Shown in pieces: positions 7,893 through 16,448 of a stretch of 64,000 nt of DNA. How positions within the stretch are numbered: position 1 is the first letter of the stretch; every line of letters starts with the position of its first letter. The DNA is from Microvirga sp. VF16 (GTDB taxonomy: Bacteria; Pseudomonadota; Alphaproteobacteria; Rhizobiales; Beijerinckiaceae): assembly GCF_016864375.1 (NCBI RefSeq), contig NZ_CP069355.1, positions 868,001 through 932,000 on the forward strand. The letters run 5' to 3'. The notes below the pieces were generated by a model, which was given only the letters and a program-made list of their open reading frames with translations, searched no databases and had not been told where the DNA came from. Both the position numbers and the translations under genes were made by a program.

Positions 7893-10142
7893 ATGCAGAG
7901 TGAATTTTTCGAAACCGCTGGCATGCGTATTGCACCTTCCTTGTACCACTTTATCGAGCGGGAGGCGATTGCCGGCACGGCGCTGTCGACTGCCGCGTTC
8001 TGGAGCGGACTGGCCGGCCTTGTGAGGGAGTTCGCCCCGCGCGACCGCGAACTGCTCGCGGTCCGAGACAGGCTCCAGGTGCAAATCGACGAATATCATC
8101 GCGCCCGCAAAGGCCAGCCTTTCGATCAGGCCAGTTACGAGCAGTTCCTGCGCGACATCGGCTATGTGCTGCCGGAGCCCGAGGACTTTTCGGTTCAGAC
8201 GCAGCATGTGGACGACGAGATCGCCCGCATTGCCGGCCCTCAGCTTGTGGTGCCGGTGTCGAATGCCCGCTATGCGCTCAACGCCGCCAATGCCCGTTGG
8301 GGCAGCCTCTACGATGCCCTCTACGGCACCGATGCGATCCCGGAGGATGAGGGTGCCACCCGCTCGGGCGGCTACAACAAGGCCCGCGGCGCCAAGGTCG
8401 TGGCCCGCGCCCGCGAGGTGCTCGATCAGGCGGCCCCCCTGGCGGGCGGCAGCCACAGGGATGCCGCTTCCTATACGATCCAGGGCACGGCCCTCATCGT
8501 CACGCTTCGGGACGGCACCGAGACGGGCCTTGCCGACCCGGCCCAGCTCGTCGGCTATCAGGGCGAGGCGGCAAGCCCCTCATCCGTGCTGCTGCGCCAC
8601 AACAACCTGCATCTCGACATCCGGATCGACCGCTCGCATGCCATCGGCGCCGAAGACCCGGCGGGCATCGCCGATGTGGTGATGGAATCGGCCGTCTCCA
8701 CCATCATGGACCTAGAGGACTCGGTCGCGGCGGTCGACGCCGATGACAAGGTCGAGGTCTACCGCACCTGGCTCGGGCTGATGAAGGGCGACCTCGTCGA
8801 GAGTTTCGAAAAGGGCGGGCGCGTCGTCGACCGCAAGCTCAATCCCGATCGGGCTTATACGAGCGTGAACGGCGGCGAGATCCGCCTCCACGGGCGCAGC
8901 CTCATGCTGGTGCGCAATGTGGGTCACCACATGTTCACCGATGCGGTGCTCGACGAGGCCGGCGAGGAGATCCCGGAGACCATCCTCGACGCGGCCGTGA
9001 CCTCGCTCGTCGCCATCCACGACCTCAAGGGTGCGGGATCGCTGCGCAACAGCCGCGCGGGCTCGGTGTATATCGTGAAGCCCAAGATGCACGGGCCGGA
9101 CGAGGTGGCGTTTGCCAATGACCTCTTCGCTGCCGTCGAGGATATGCTGGATCTTCCTCGCAACACCCTCAAGATGGGCATCATGGACGAGGAGCGGCGC
9201 ACCACCGTCAACCTCAAGGCCTGCATCAAGGCGGCATCCGAGCGCATCGTGTTCATCAACACCGGCTTCCTCGACCGCACGGGCGACGAGATCCATACCT
9301 CGATGGAAGCCGGTCCCATGATCCGCAAGAACGACATGAAGTCGACTGCGTGGATCAAGGCCTACGAGGACAACAACGTGGATGTGGGCATGCTCTGCGG
9401 CCTGCCCGGCAAGGCGCAGATCGGCAAGGGCATGTGGGCCGCGCCTGACAAGATGGCCGACATGCTGGCTCAAAAGATCGGCCACCCGCAGGCCGGCGCC
9501 ACCACCGCCTGGGTGCCGTCGCCGACCGCCGCGACGCTCCATGCGCTGCATTATCATCAGGTGAGCGTGCCGGCACGGCAGGAAGAGCTGAAGACGCGTT
9601 CGCGCGCAAAGCTCTCCGATATCCTGACCATTCCGGTGTCGCAGTCCAATTGGGCGCCGGATGCGGTGCAGCAGGAGCTCGACAACAACTGCCAGGGCAT
9701 TCTGGGCTACGTCGTGCGCTGGATCGACCAGGGCGTCGGCTGCTCCAAGGTGCCGGACATCCATGACGTGGGTCTCATGGAGGACCGGGCGACGCTGCGC
9801 ATCTCCAGCCAGCACCTCGCCAACTGGCTGCGCCACGGCATCGTCAGCGAGGATCAGGTGATGCAGACCCTGCGCCGCATGGCCGAGGTGGTGGACCGGC
9901 AGAATGCGGGCGATCCGCTCTACCGGCCGATGGCACCAGGCTTCGACGGTTCTGCATTCCGGGCGGCCTGCGATCTCGTGTTCAAAGGCGCGGAGCAGCC
10001 CAACGGCTACACCGAATACGTGTTGCATGAGCGCCGTCGCGAGGCGAAGGCCGCAGGCGCGCTGGACCGCATCGACGAGAGCGGCGTTGCAATGTCTCAG
10101 GGCAGAAGGGCATGGAGTTCGCTTGCAAAGATGTCGTCTTGA
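7893..10142 (+). CDS. glcB: Malate synthase G
   Basis: Condenses glyoxylate with acetyl-CoA to malate in the cytoplasm. The 749 residues fit the large single-chain G isoform (about 720), with a slightly extended Ser/Ala-rich C-terminus after the usual ERRREAKAAG. Conserved segments seen: WGSLYDALYGTD, STIMDLEDSVAAVD, the arginine in SLMLVRNVGHHM, GIMDEERRTTVNLKACI, FLDRTGDEIHTSMEAGPM and the catalytic-aspartate region VGLMEDRATLRISSQHLANW. SD AAGGA precedes the ATG. Codon use is much more GC-biased than in the upstream gene, like core chromosomal genes. Context: it would consume glyoxylate made from glycine by the upstream riboswitch-controlled oxidoreductase. Confidence 0.97.
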   Translation: MQSEFFETAGMRIAPSLYHFIEREAIAGTALSTAAFWSGLAGLVREFAPRDRELLAVRDRLQVQIDEYHRARKGQPFDQASYEQFLRDIGYVLPEPEDFSVQTQHVDDEIARIAGPQLVVPVSNARYALNAANARWGSLYDALYGTDAIPEDEGATRSGGYNKARGAKVVARAREVLDQAAPLAGGSHRDAASYTIQGTALIVTLRDGTETGLADPAQLVGYQGEAASPSSVLLRHNNLHLDIRIDRSHAIGAEDPAGIADVVMESAVSTIMDLEDSVAAVDADDKVEVYRTWLGLMKGDLVESFEKGGRVVDRKLNPDRAYTSVNGGEIRLHGRSLMLVRNVGHHMFTDAVLDEAGEEIPETILDAAVTSLVAIHDLKGAGSLRNSRAGSVYIVKPKMHGPDEVAFANDLFAAVEDMLDLPRNTLKMGIMDEERRTTVNLKACIKAASERIVFINTGFLDRTGDEIHTSMEAGPMIRKNDMKSTAWIKAYEDNNVDVGMLCGLPGKAQIGKGMWAAPDKMADMLAQKIGHPQAGATTAWVPSPTAATLHALHYHQVSVPARQEELKTRSRAKLSDILTIPVSQSNWAPDAVQQELDNNCQGILGYVVRWIDQGVGCSKVPDIHDVGLMEDRATLRISSQHLANWLRHGIVSEDQVMQTLRRMAEVVDRQNAGDPLYRPMAPGFDGSAFRAACDLVFKGAEQPNGYTEYVLHERRREAKAAGALDRIDESGVAMSQGRRAWSSLAKMSS

Positions 10143-10314
10143 GCGACCTCTTGCATCGAAGGCTCCGTCAGCAGTAGTTTTGCTCGCATACTTTCTTTGC
10201 GGCGAGCTACGCATGTGGCTGAGCACTCCCGAGATGTATGATGTGAGCGCATTCGTACCGAAGGAGGTGGCGAAGGTTCGCCCTGCTTACGGCCGCCGCA
10301 TTTGCCGGTTTACG

Positions 10315-10440
10315 ATGACAATCGAGAGTGTTCTTCTTCTCGCTCGCACATACAACAGGGGCATGCAAGCGCCGCAGCTCTCACATGAGGCATACTGTAT
10401 TGCAAATAGGCGCCCTGCAGCCGATATTGCTAGTGGCTGA
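10315..10440 (+). CDS. Short ORF of dispersed element, copy A (41 aa)
   Basis: Begins MTIESVLLLA and ends CIANRRPAADIASG. The counterpart in copy C has MTPMEIILLL and ends CIANSSNAVDRSSG; in copy B the end is CIATRRDAADIRSG. The last 19 codons including the stop align without gaps in all three copies, with several synonymous third-base changes, which favours real coding but is not proof. No clear SD precedes the ATG, so it may instead be the non-coding 5' part of a conserved RNA. Confidence 0.35.
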   Translation: MTIESVLLLARTYNRGMQAPQLSHEAYCIANRRPAADIASG

Positions 10441-10532
10441 TTTCAACACGGCATTGCTTTCTTCCTCCCGGCGCTGCCGTGTCGGCCGTTCCCTCTGGAA
10501 GGTTTTGGCTTATTTGTCAGACCTCTACTTTA

Positions 10533-10557
10533 GCCGGGCTTCGAGCCCGGCTTTTTT
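10533..10557 (+). terminator. Intrinsic terminator of element copy A
   Basis: Stem GCCGGGCT/AGCCCGGC with loop TCG followed by six T. The loop-closing pair is T-A here and C-G in the other two copies, a compensatory change. Confidence 0.85.
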
Positions 10558-10902
10558 ATTTGCATAGCCTAGCTGCGAGCGTGTGTTAGCAGACAGCTTG
10601 ATAGCAGGAACTTCATATATAACTGTGGCTCCACCGGTTGGTCCGATGGAGCATCGATGAACAAGGTGAGGAATACATGTTCCCGATTCGGTAAGGTGCT
10701 TTGGTTTGCGCCTCATGGGTCAGCTCGCCGCCAATTTAATGTGGTCGGACCTTCAGGAAGGCTAGATGCGCGATCGGCATACCGCGTGACGACTTCACGT
10801 TGACCCGCGCCTGCTCCATCAGCTGAGAAGTTATCCAAGCGATAATGACGGAGTAACGCCTTGCTGCCGCGCTGGCTCATCCCTCGCAGCGGCGCTGTGC
10901 TG
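10558..10902. other. Spacer downstream of element copy A
   Basis: About 345 bp between the copy A terminator and the ridA stop. I see no gene, repeat or structured RNA in it. Confidence 0.4.
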
Positions 10903-11283
10903 TCAGATCAGGGCGATGACAGCTTCGATCTCGACCTTCGCGCCTTTCGGCAGCGCCTTTACCTCGTAGCAGGCACGAGCGGGGTAAGGAGTTGAGAAGA
11001 AGCTGGCATAGATGCGGTTGACCTCTGTGAAGTCGCCGAGATCAGTGAGCAGGACGGTTGTCTTCACCGTCTTGGACAATTCGGTGCCGGCGGCCTTTGC
11101 AATTGCCTCAAGGTTTTTTAGGCACTGCTCGGCCTGTTCGACCGCGTTTGCCGAATTGAAATCGCCTGTGGCTGGATCGATCGGCAACTGTCCGGAGACG
11201 AAGAGTAGATCGCCGACCTTGATGGCCTGGGAATAGGGACCGACTGCGCCCGGCGCATCTGTCGTTGAAACCTGTTCGATCAA
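10903..11283 (-). CDS. ridA: RidA-family imine/enamine deaminase
   Basis: RidA hydrolyses reactive imine and enamine intermediates released by PLP and flavin amino-acid enzymes. A TTG start at 11283-11281 is chosen because it follows a strong SD (GAAGGAGG, 5 nt spacing) and gives 126 residues, the family length; a longer frame reading into the IS is open but unlikely. Seen: TTDAPGAVGPYSQAIKVGD, LFVSGQLPIDP, and the catalytic-arginine region PARACYEVKALPKGAKVEIE. An IS5-like element has inserted 80 bp upstream, so its native promoter may be lost or replaced. Functionally it fits the adjacent aminotransferase and oxidoreductase genes, whose products include 2-imino acids such as iminoacetate. 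Confidence 0.93.
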   Translation of the reverse strand: MIEQVSTTDAPGAVGPYSQAIKVGDLLFVSGQLPIDPATGDFNSANAVEQAEQCLKNLEAIAKAAGTELSKTVKTTVLLTDLGDFTEVNRIYASFFSTPYPARACYEVKALPKGAKVEIEAVIALI

Positions 11284-12477
11284 AAGATCCTCCTTCGTTC
11301 GATGTTGCTGTTGTGGGTCAGGCGTGGCGGCTGTTTGCATGGGTTCCATGCCAGATACTAAATAGTCGGCCCTGAACAATGCAGTTTGTTCAGGCGGCAA
11401 TTGGGTTCCAGAGATCGCGGGAAGTATCCGATTGCGCGGATGATCCCATGAGAACCGCCATGAGCCAGGCGACACAAAGCTTGAGCCAGTTCAGGATCAG
11501 CCGCAGATTGTGCCCGGAGGCCACCAGTAGCGCATTGATCGCATCGCCGGCGGCTCCGAGCAGGTGATTGCGTCCCAGCCGCCCGTCCGCCTTCATGTGC
11601 CCGATCATCGGCTCAATCGCCGACCGGCGTCTCAGCTCCCGTCTGATCGTTGGCGTGAGCCCTCGCCGCTGACGGGCGATGAACACGCGCTCCTTGTGCA
11701 CATAGTCGTGCCCGCGATAGCCCTGGTCGACGTAAATGCGTGCGGGCTCTACGCCGGTCAGTGCCACGACCTGATCCATCGTCCTGCGGAGCGTGTGACC
11801 GTCATACGGGTTGCCCTCCAGCGATTTGGACGCGAGCACGAAGCCTTCGCGGTTCGTCACCGCCACAGCCACCTTGGAGCCGAACTCGTACGGGCGATGC
11901 GCCTTGCCTTTGGCGATGCACACCACCTCGGGCGCATGCAGGCTGTACACCTTGTTCTTGCTCGTGCGCTCCTGCACCAGGAGGCGCTCCGTCAGCCCCA
12001 GCAGAGGAGCAAACCGGATCGAGAGCTCCACATCACCGGCGACTTGGCGGACCACATCGCGGTAGACCCGCCCGAGATAGGTCTTCAGCCGCTTCAGTTC
12101 GCGGCGCATCCGCCGCATCTGACGGGCATGGGCGTAGCGGCCGACCTGCACGGCCGCTCGTTTGGCCAATCGCGTGTGGGCCTGACGGAGCGTGAGACCG
12201 CACTTCTTGGCCTGCCGCACCAGAGCCAATAGGGCTTTGAATACAGTTTGGCGTCAGTGGGATGGGTGATCGCCTTGGGCTGCACGGTCGTATCGACACT
12301 GATCCGCTCCAGGCTCGACGACCGCACGGCGCCGCTCTCCAGCCCGGCCTGGATGGTGGCGGCCAGCAGCGTCTCCAGTCCTTCTGGGCCAAGCCGTTTG
12401 CGCCAGCGGGTGAGCGAGCTCGGATCGCACGGCAGCTCATGCTGGAAATACTCACAGCCACAGAACCACTGTTCGCG

Positions 12478-14385
12478 GTAGGGATGCCTGTTGCCAGGCA
12501 CCCCCCGCACAGATCCGAACGTGCCCCATTCAGGCATTCGGCTCCCACCTCGGGTGTGTGCCGGCAAAGCGCTGGTCGGGCCAGGGATGAAGGATATGGG
12601 GCATCGGCAGCCATGCGTCGGCAATCTGCATCATCCGTTGCCAGTTCATCCCGTCTTTCTGGCTCCGTCGGCGCAGCGTTTGTCGCCACGCTACAGTCAC
12701 CCGGTGACGGAACTTCTGTAACGATCGCATGTTGGTGGGCACCGCATGATAGGCGAAATAACCCGTCATCACGGACTTCAGCCACTTCCCTTGCTCGGGA
12801 ATGGAAGCGTGCATGTGCTTCCGCAGCTGGTCCTTGATCGCGCGCAATCTGTCTCGCATCCGGTCCGCCCTGGTCCGGCGATGGAGCTGAAAGCGCCCCT
12901 GCCGTGACCGGCCGCAGATGAACACAAACCCGAGAAACTGGAACGTCTCCGGCTTGCCAAGGCCCCGTCGCTGCCGGCGCTCGCTCGCATAGCGACCGAA
13001 CTCCAGCAGCCGGGTCTTGTCCCCATGAAGCTCGAGTCCAAACTGCTCGAGCCTTTCACGCATCGCGTCCCGGAATCGCCGCGCGTCGCCTTCGTGCTCG
13101 AAGCCGACGATCACATCATCGGCATAGCGCACGATGATGACCTTGCCGTTGGCCTGTCGCCGTCGCCACTGCTCGGCCCAGAGATCGAAGACGTAGTGCA
13201 GGTAGACATTGGCGAGCAGAGGCGAGGCCCCTGATCCCTGAGGTGTCCCCATGTCACTCACGCTCCATTCTCCCTCATCCAGAACGCCCGCCGTGAGCCA
13301 CTTGAGCACCAGGCGGATGATGCGCTCGTCGCCGACCCGATGCCTCAGGAACCGGAGCAACCACATTCGGTCGATCCTGTCGAAGAAACTCCGGATATCG
13401 GCGTCGAGAATCCAGTTCACGCGCATGGCATTGATGCCAACCGACAGCGCATCGAGCGCATGGTGCTGACTGCGCCCTGGCCGGAACCCATACGAGAACC
13501 CGAGGAAATCCTCCTCGTAGATCGCGTTGAGCACTCTGACCACGGCGCGCTGGACGATCTTATCCTCCAGAGCGGTTACGCCTAGCGGTCGCTGTCGGCC
13601 ATCCGGCTTCGGAATGAACCGCCGCCGAACCGGCTTCGCCCGGTAGCTGCCACGATGGACCCGGCGATGCAGATCCTGAAGATTGGCCTCCAGGTTTGCC
13701 TCGTAGTCCTGCCATGTCAGGCCATCCACCCCGGGCGCAGCCTGACGCTCAAGCGCCTGGAACGCCTCCCGGAGCAGATCAACGGTGACATGGTGCATCA
13801 ACGCGGTGAACTTCTCCTTCTTCCGCAGCCTTGCGGCCTGCCGGACACGGTCCAGCCCCGGTGACACGCTGGCCCGGCTCTGTGTCCGGTGCGTGCGTGG
13901 ATGGCCCGTGTTCCCCTCGGTCCTCGCCCTTGGCTCCGCCCCCTCCGCCGCCGGTGTCCCAGCTTTGTTCGGGGACCTCGTTGCTACTATAGCGAGGTCA
14001 GACTTCTCCGGTTCGTGCATCATCGGCTTCGGCTCCTCGCCTTCCCGATGCGGGCCGTCGGCTGATACGCACACCGACGGTCAAGCCGGAGATCTCCCGG
14101 TTCCCGCGCAAAGAGCGTGCGTGCATGCCAGGGTCTGCGACCACGCCGGATTCCCGCAGCCCTTGCGGTAACGGGCTGTGGGATGTTGCCTTCCACGTAC
14201 TGGAGCGTGTCGGCATCCGGGATAAGAACCCTATCGTGGCTCAATGGCTGGCCTGCACGTGCCCCTGCCGACGCTTCGACGACAGCCTCGCGGCTGCCTT
14301 CGCACGGCTCGGGGTCGATGTGGGTCGCTACTCCTTCATCGCGGTGGACTTGCACCACCTGCTCTTTGCCGGTCTCCCGGCGCTC
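12478..14385 (-). mobile_element. Group II intron with maturase, inside the IS5-like transposase
   Basis: About 1.9 kb interrupting the transposase between Trp of IENPYW and REQWFCG. Boundaries were set by the transposase exons: the minus-strand 5' end reads GAGCG (the usual consensus is GTGYG) and the 3' end reads CTAC, agreeing with the terminal AY rule. A domain VI-like hairpin (GGGTGCCTG GCAA CAGGCATCCC) sits just before the 3' end, preceded by a GAGCCG domain V-like start. It encodes the reverse transcriptase at 12530-14074. The deviation at the 5' end may mean reduced splicing or a boundary error of a few bases. Confidence 0.85.
12530..14074 (-). CDS. ltrA: Group II intron reverse transcriptase/maturase
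   Basis: Intron-encoded protein of about 514 residues if the first ATG is used. The conserved RT begins near ALMHHVTVDLLREAFQALE. RT motifs seen: APGVDGLTW, PLGVTALEDKIVQRA, YGFRPGRSQHHALDAL, DADIRSFFDRID, GTPQGSGASPLLANVYLHYV and the catalytic YADD in VRYADDVIVGF, then the maturase X domain with FLGFVFICG. No HNH endonuclease domain follows, as in intron lineages that lack it. All catalytic residues are intact, so it may still act in splicing or mobility. Confidence 0.95.
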   Translation of the reverse strand: MCVSADGPHREGEEPKPMMHEPEKSDLAIVATRSPNKAGTPAAEGAEPRARTEGNTGHPRTHRTQSRASVSPGLDRVRQAARLRKKEKFTALMHHVTVDLLREAFQALERQAAPGVDGLTWQDYEANLEANLQDLHRRVHRGSYRAKPVRRRFIPKPDGRQRPLGVTALEDKIVQRAVVRVLNAIYEEDFLGFSYGFRPGRSQHHALDALSVGINAMRVNWILDADIRSFFDRIDRMWLLRFLRHRVGDERIIRLVLKWLTAGVLDEGEWSVSDMGTPQGSGASPLLANVYLHYVFDLWAEQWRRRQANGKVIIVRYADDVIVGFEHEGDARRFRDAMRERLEQFGLELHGDKTRLLEFGRYASERRQRRGLGKPETFQFLGFVFICGRSRQGRFQLHRRTRADRMRDRLRAIKDQLRKHMHASIPEQGKWLKSVMTGYFAYHAVPTNMRSLQKFRHRVTVAWRQTLRRRSQKDGMNWQRMMQIADAWLPMPHILHPWPDQRFAGTHPRWEPNA

Positions 14386-14933
14386 CCAGTACGGGTTCTC
14401 GATCCAGCGCTGCACTACCGCCTCATCGGACAGGTTGAAGGTGTGCTGGAGATACGACAGCCCGACCATCAACCGCGTGGGTTTAGCGGGCCGTCCGAGT
14501 GGGCGATAGAAGCGGCCGAACTCCTGGTCAAAGCCGTCCCAGTCGATCAGACTGGCCAGGCGAAAGAGCTCGTGACGCTGATCCAGGATCTGATCGAGAC
14601 GGCTGCGGTAGAGATCGCCGGAGCTCGGCATCGTCGGCTTGGGTCCCATGGCAAAACACCGGTTTTGAGTGGGGCACTTCCCAGATGCCGGCATTCTACA
14701 ATGCTTTGCGAAGACAAAGAATCCTTCAACCTCAATCAGTTGTGGGTTGTTCAGGGCCGACTAAATATAATGGAAATCGTTGGAGTAACCGCGTGGAAAC
14801 TTGTGGACTGGGCGTTCTCCAGGTTCGACATGCTCGACTGCTGATGCAAACAGGACGTTTTGGCCTCGCTAGGGGGTAGCTCTGTCATTGTGGCCCACCT
14901 CACCCCCTGTATTACCTACGCAGCTGTGCGGCC

Positions 14934-16124
14934 TTACTGACGGGTTAGCAGTACACGTTCATCCCCCAGCTCAGACTTAACTAGATTCACCCAATAGCCG
15001 ATGCCGTATGGGATCGCCTCATCGTCGAAATCGTAGGCTGGATTATGAACCGGAGCCGAACTGCCATTGCCGAGGAACACTAACGCGCCCGGGCGTGCTT
15101 TGAGCATGTAGGCGAAATCTTCCGAACCCATTACAGGTTTGATCTGGTCATCAACGGCTCTGCCAACACTCCGCGCGGCCTGGATTGCAGACTTTGTGGC
15201 TTCGGCATCGTTGAAAGTCACAGGAACCGACCTGCGGTATCTGAAGTCAATTTCGGCACCGTGAGCCATTGCAATGCATCGAGCTACCTCCTCAATGCGG
15301 CGCTCGGCGAAATCGCGCAATGCCGGCGAGAGTGTCCGGACGGTTCCCGCCATCTCAGCTTGGTCTGCAATAACATTGTATGCGAAGGACGCACTCTGCT
15401 TGGTCACAGATACAACCAGCGCATCAAGCGGGTCGGTACTGCGAGACACCAGAGTCTGTAGACCTAAAACGATCTGGGCTGCGGTTGGGACCGGGTCAAC
15501 CGTCAGATGTGGAGCCGCCGCATGGCCGCCTTTGCCCCGCACCACGATGTCGAAGTCGTCCTGTGACGCCATCAGGGATCCTGCGCGTAAACCGAATTCG
15601 CCGACCGCGATTCCAGGCCAGTTGTGCATTCCGTAGACGCGCTCGATGTTGAAGCGGTCGAGAAAGCCGTCTTCGACCATCTTAAATCCACCGGACGGCA
15701 GTTCGACTTCCTCAGCGGGCTGGAAGATGAGGGCAACAGAGCCCTTGAAGTCGCGGTTGCTCGCCAGATATTTCGCTGCTCCCAGTAACATCGCGGTGTG
15801 GCCGTCGTGACCACAGGCATGCATTTTGCCGTCGAATTGCGAAGACCAGGGTTTGCCGGTGCTTTCCTGGATCGGAAGTGCATCCATGTCTGCCCGCAAG
15901 CCGATGGTCGGACCCAACCCGCCTTGGCCCTGGATGATCGCGACGATACCGGTTTCGGCAATTCTGGTTTCGATGTGATTTACACCGAATGATGCAAGCT
16001 TCTCGGTTACGAATCGGGCTGTTTCATAAACTGCGAAATCCAATTCGGGATTCCGGTGCAGGTGTCTGCGCCAGTCGGTAACTTCAGCTTGAAGGTGCCG
16101 GAAGTGTTCGACCTGAAGCATCAT
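14934..16124 (-). CDS. M20-family amidohydrolase (hippurate/N-acyl-amino-acid hydrolase-like)
   Basis: Metal-dependent M20D peptidase-like enzyme cleaving an amide bond in N-acylated amino acids or similar. The start at 16124 (MMLQVEHF, 396 residues) is preferred over an upstream GTG at 16139 because GGAG lies 5 nt before it. Metal ligands are visible in LRADMDALPIQE, HACGHDGHTAMLLGAA, PAEEVELPSGG and the C-terminal MGSEDFAYM; the dimerisation-domain His is in RGKGGHAAAPH. No signal peptide, so cytoplasmic. It is divergent from the second Lrp gene, whose product probably regulates it, and convergent with IS debris downstream. The physiological amide substrate is unknown. Confidence 0.93.
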   Translation of the reverse strand: MMLQVEHFRHLQAEVTDWRRHLHRNPELDFAVYETARFVTEKLASFGVNHIETRIAETGIVAIIQGQGGLGPTIGLRADMDALPIQESTGKPWSSQFDGKMHACGHDGHTAMLLGAAKYLASNRDFKGSVALIFQPAEEVELPSGGFKMVEDGFLDRFNIERVYGMHNWPGIAVGEFGLRAGSLMASQDDFDIVVRGKGGHAAAPHLTVDPVPTAAQIVLGLQTLVSRSTDPLDALVVSVTKQSASFAYNVIADQAEMAGTVRTLSPALRDFAERRIEEVARCIAMAHGAEIDFRYRRSVPVTFNDAEATKSAIQAARSVGRAVDDQIKPVMGSEDFAYMLKARPGALVFLGNGSSAPVHNPAYDFDDEAIPYGIGYWVNLVKSELGDERVLLTRQ

Positions 16125-16303
16125 CGCGTCTCCATTCACCCCAAAACAACATGATTACTTGCGATATCTCGTCCGCACGCGGGGTCGCGAAGGCAAACCA
16201 CTCTCCACGACCAATCTGACCACGATGCAGAAACCTTGGCAGGCTACACAGCAACAGGAACCTGCCAGAACAGAGTGACCTTTGCGTTGCAAACAGACGT
16301 TTA

Positions 16304-16316
16304 ATTTGAAACAAAT
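16304..16316. promoter_or_regulatory. Palindrome in the M20 hydrolase/lrp divergent promoter region
   Basis: ATTTG AAA CAAAT, a perfect 5-bp inverted repeat in the 324-bp divergent spacer 16125-16448. It contains ATTTGAAAC, the reverse complement of GTTTCAAAT found before the first Lrp gene, so it is a candidate site for one or both Lrp paralogues. The rest of this spacer holds no gene I recognise. Confidence 0.4.
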
Positions 16317-16448
16317 CGCGCATCATCTTTGGAAAGACGAGATTTTTTGTCGGCCTCATAGGCCTCTAATGGGTGTTTGAGATACCGCAACCTTCGCGCC
16401 GATCGTAGGCAATAAGTAACGAAGGATCAAACTGGAGCTGCATGTTAC

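Larger units (their letters stand above)
10315..10557 (+). repeat. Dispersed sORF-hairpin-terminator element, copy A
   Basis: First of three related intergenic elements (others at 51249-51442 and 60385-60631). Order: a short ORF ending with the shared tail CIANRRPAADIASG; a hairpin with 7-bp arms CACGGCA (10447-10453) and TGCCGTG (10475-10481) whose loop carries TTCTTCCTCCC; a conserved block CGGCCGTTCCCTCTGGAAGG; and an intrinsic terminator. Arm sequences vary between copies with pairing preserved (A-T here, G-T in copy C, G-C in copy B at one position), which points to a functional RNA. The CCTCCC loop is complementary to ribosome-binding sites, a feature of several alphaproteobacterial small RNAs. 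Could be a dual-function sRNA or a leader peptide with attenuator; I do not recognise a named family. Confidence 0.7.
11390..14649 (-). pseudogene. IS5-like DDE transposase, intron-split and frameshifted
   Basis: First segment 14649-14386 starts MGPKPTMPSSGDLYR and carries the DUF772 N-terminal region (SLIDWDGFDQEFGRFY, IENPYW). The second segment resumes at about 12477 (REQWFCGCEYFQHELPCDPS) and continues through RISVDTTVQPKAITHPTDAK. Near 12233 a single-base loss shifts the frame: TDAKLYSK should continue into ALLALVRQAKKCGLT, which is encoded in the adjacent frame running to 11390 (DDE core including YVDQGYRGHDY and RRSAIEPMIGHMK). Restoring one base makes the frame continuous. Even if the intron splices, the frameshift should leave no full-length transposase. 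Confidence 0.9.
11364..14762 (-). mobile_element. IS5-like insertion sequence, split by a group II intron
   Basis: Bounded by perfect 16-bp terminal inverted repeats: AGTCGGCCCTGAACAA at 11364-11379 and its reverse complement at 14747-14762. The tetranucleotide AAAT flanks both ends (11360-11363 and 14763-14766), a candidate target duplication. It contains one transposase gene on the minus strand, broken by an intron and by a frameshift. The insertion lies upstream of ridA and would separate it from its original upstream sequence. Confidence 0.9.

Noticed and set aside
8712..10226. 504-codon open frame antisense to malate synthase G
   Set aside because: High-GC codon-position shadow of glcB; Arg/His/Leu-rich with no protein-like motif.
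12229..12250. Programmed frameshift in the IS5-like transposase
   Set aside because: No slippery run at the site and the fault is a simple one-base loss; with the intron also present the gene looks decayed rather than recoded.
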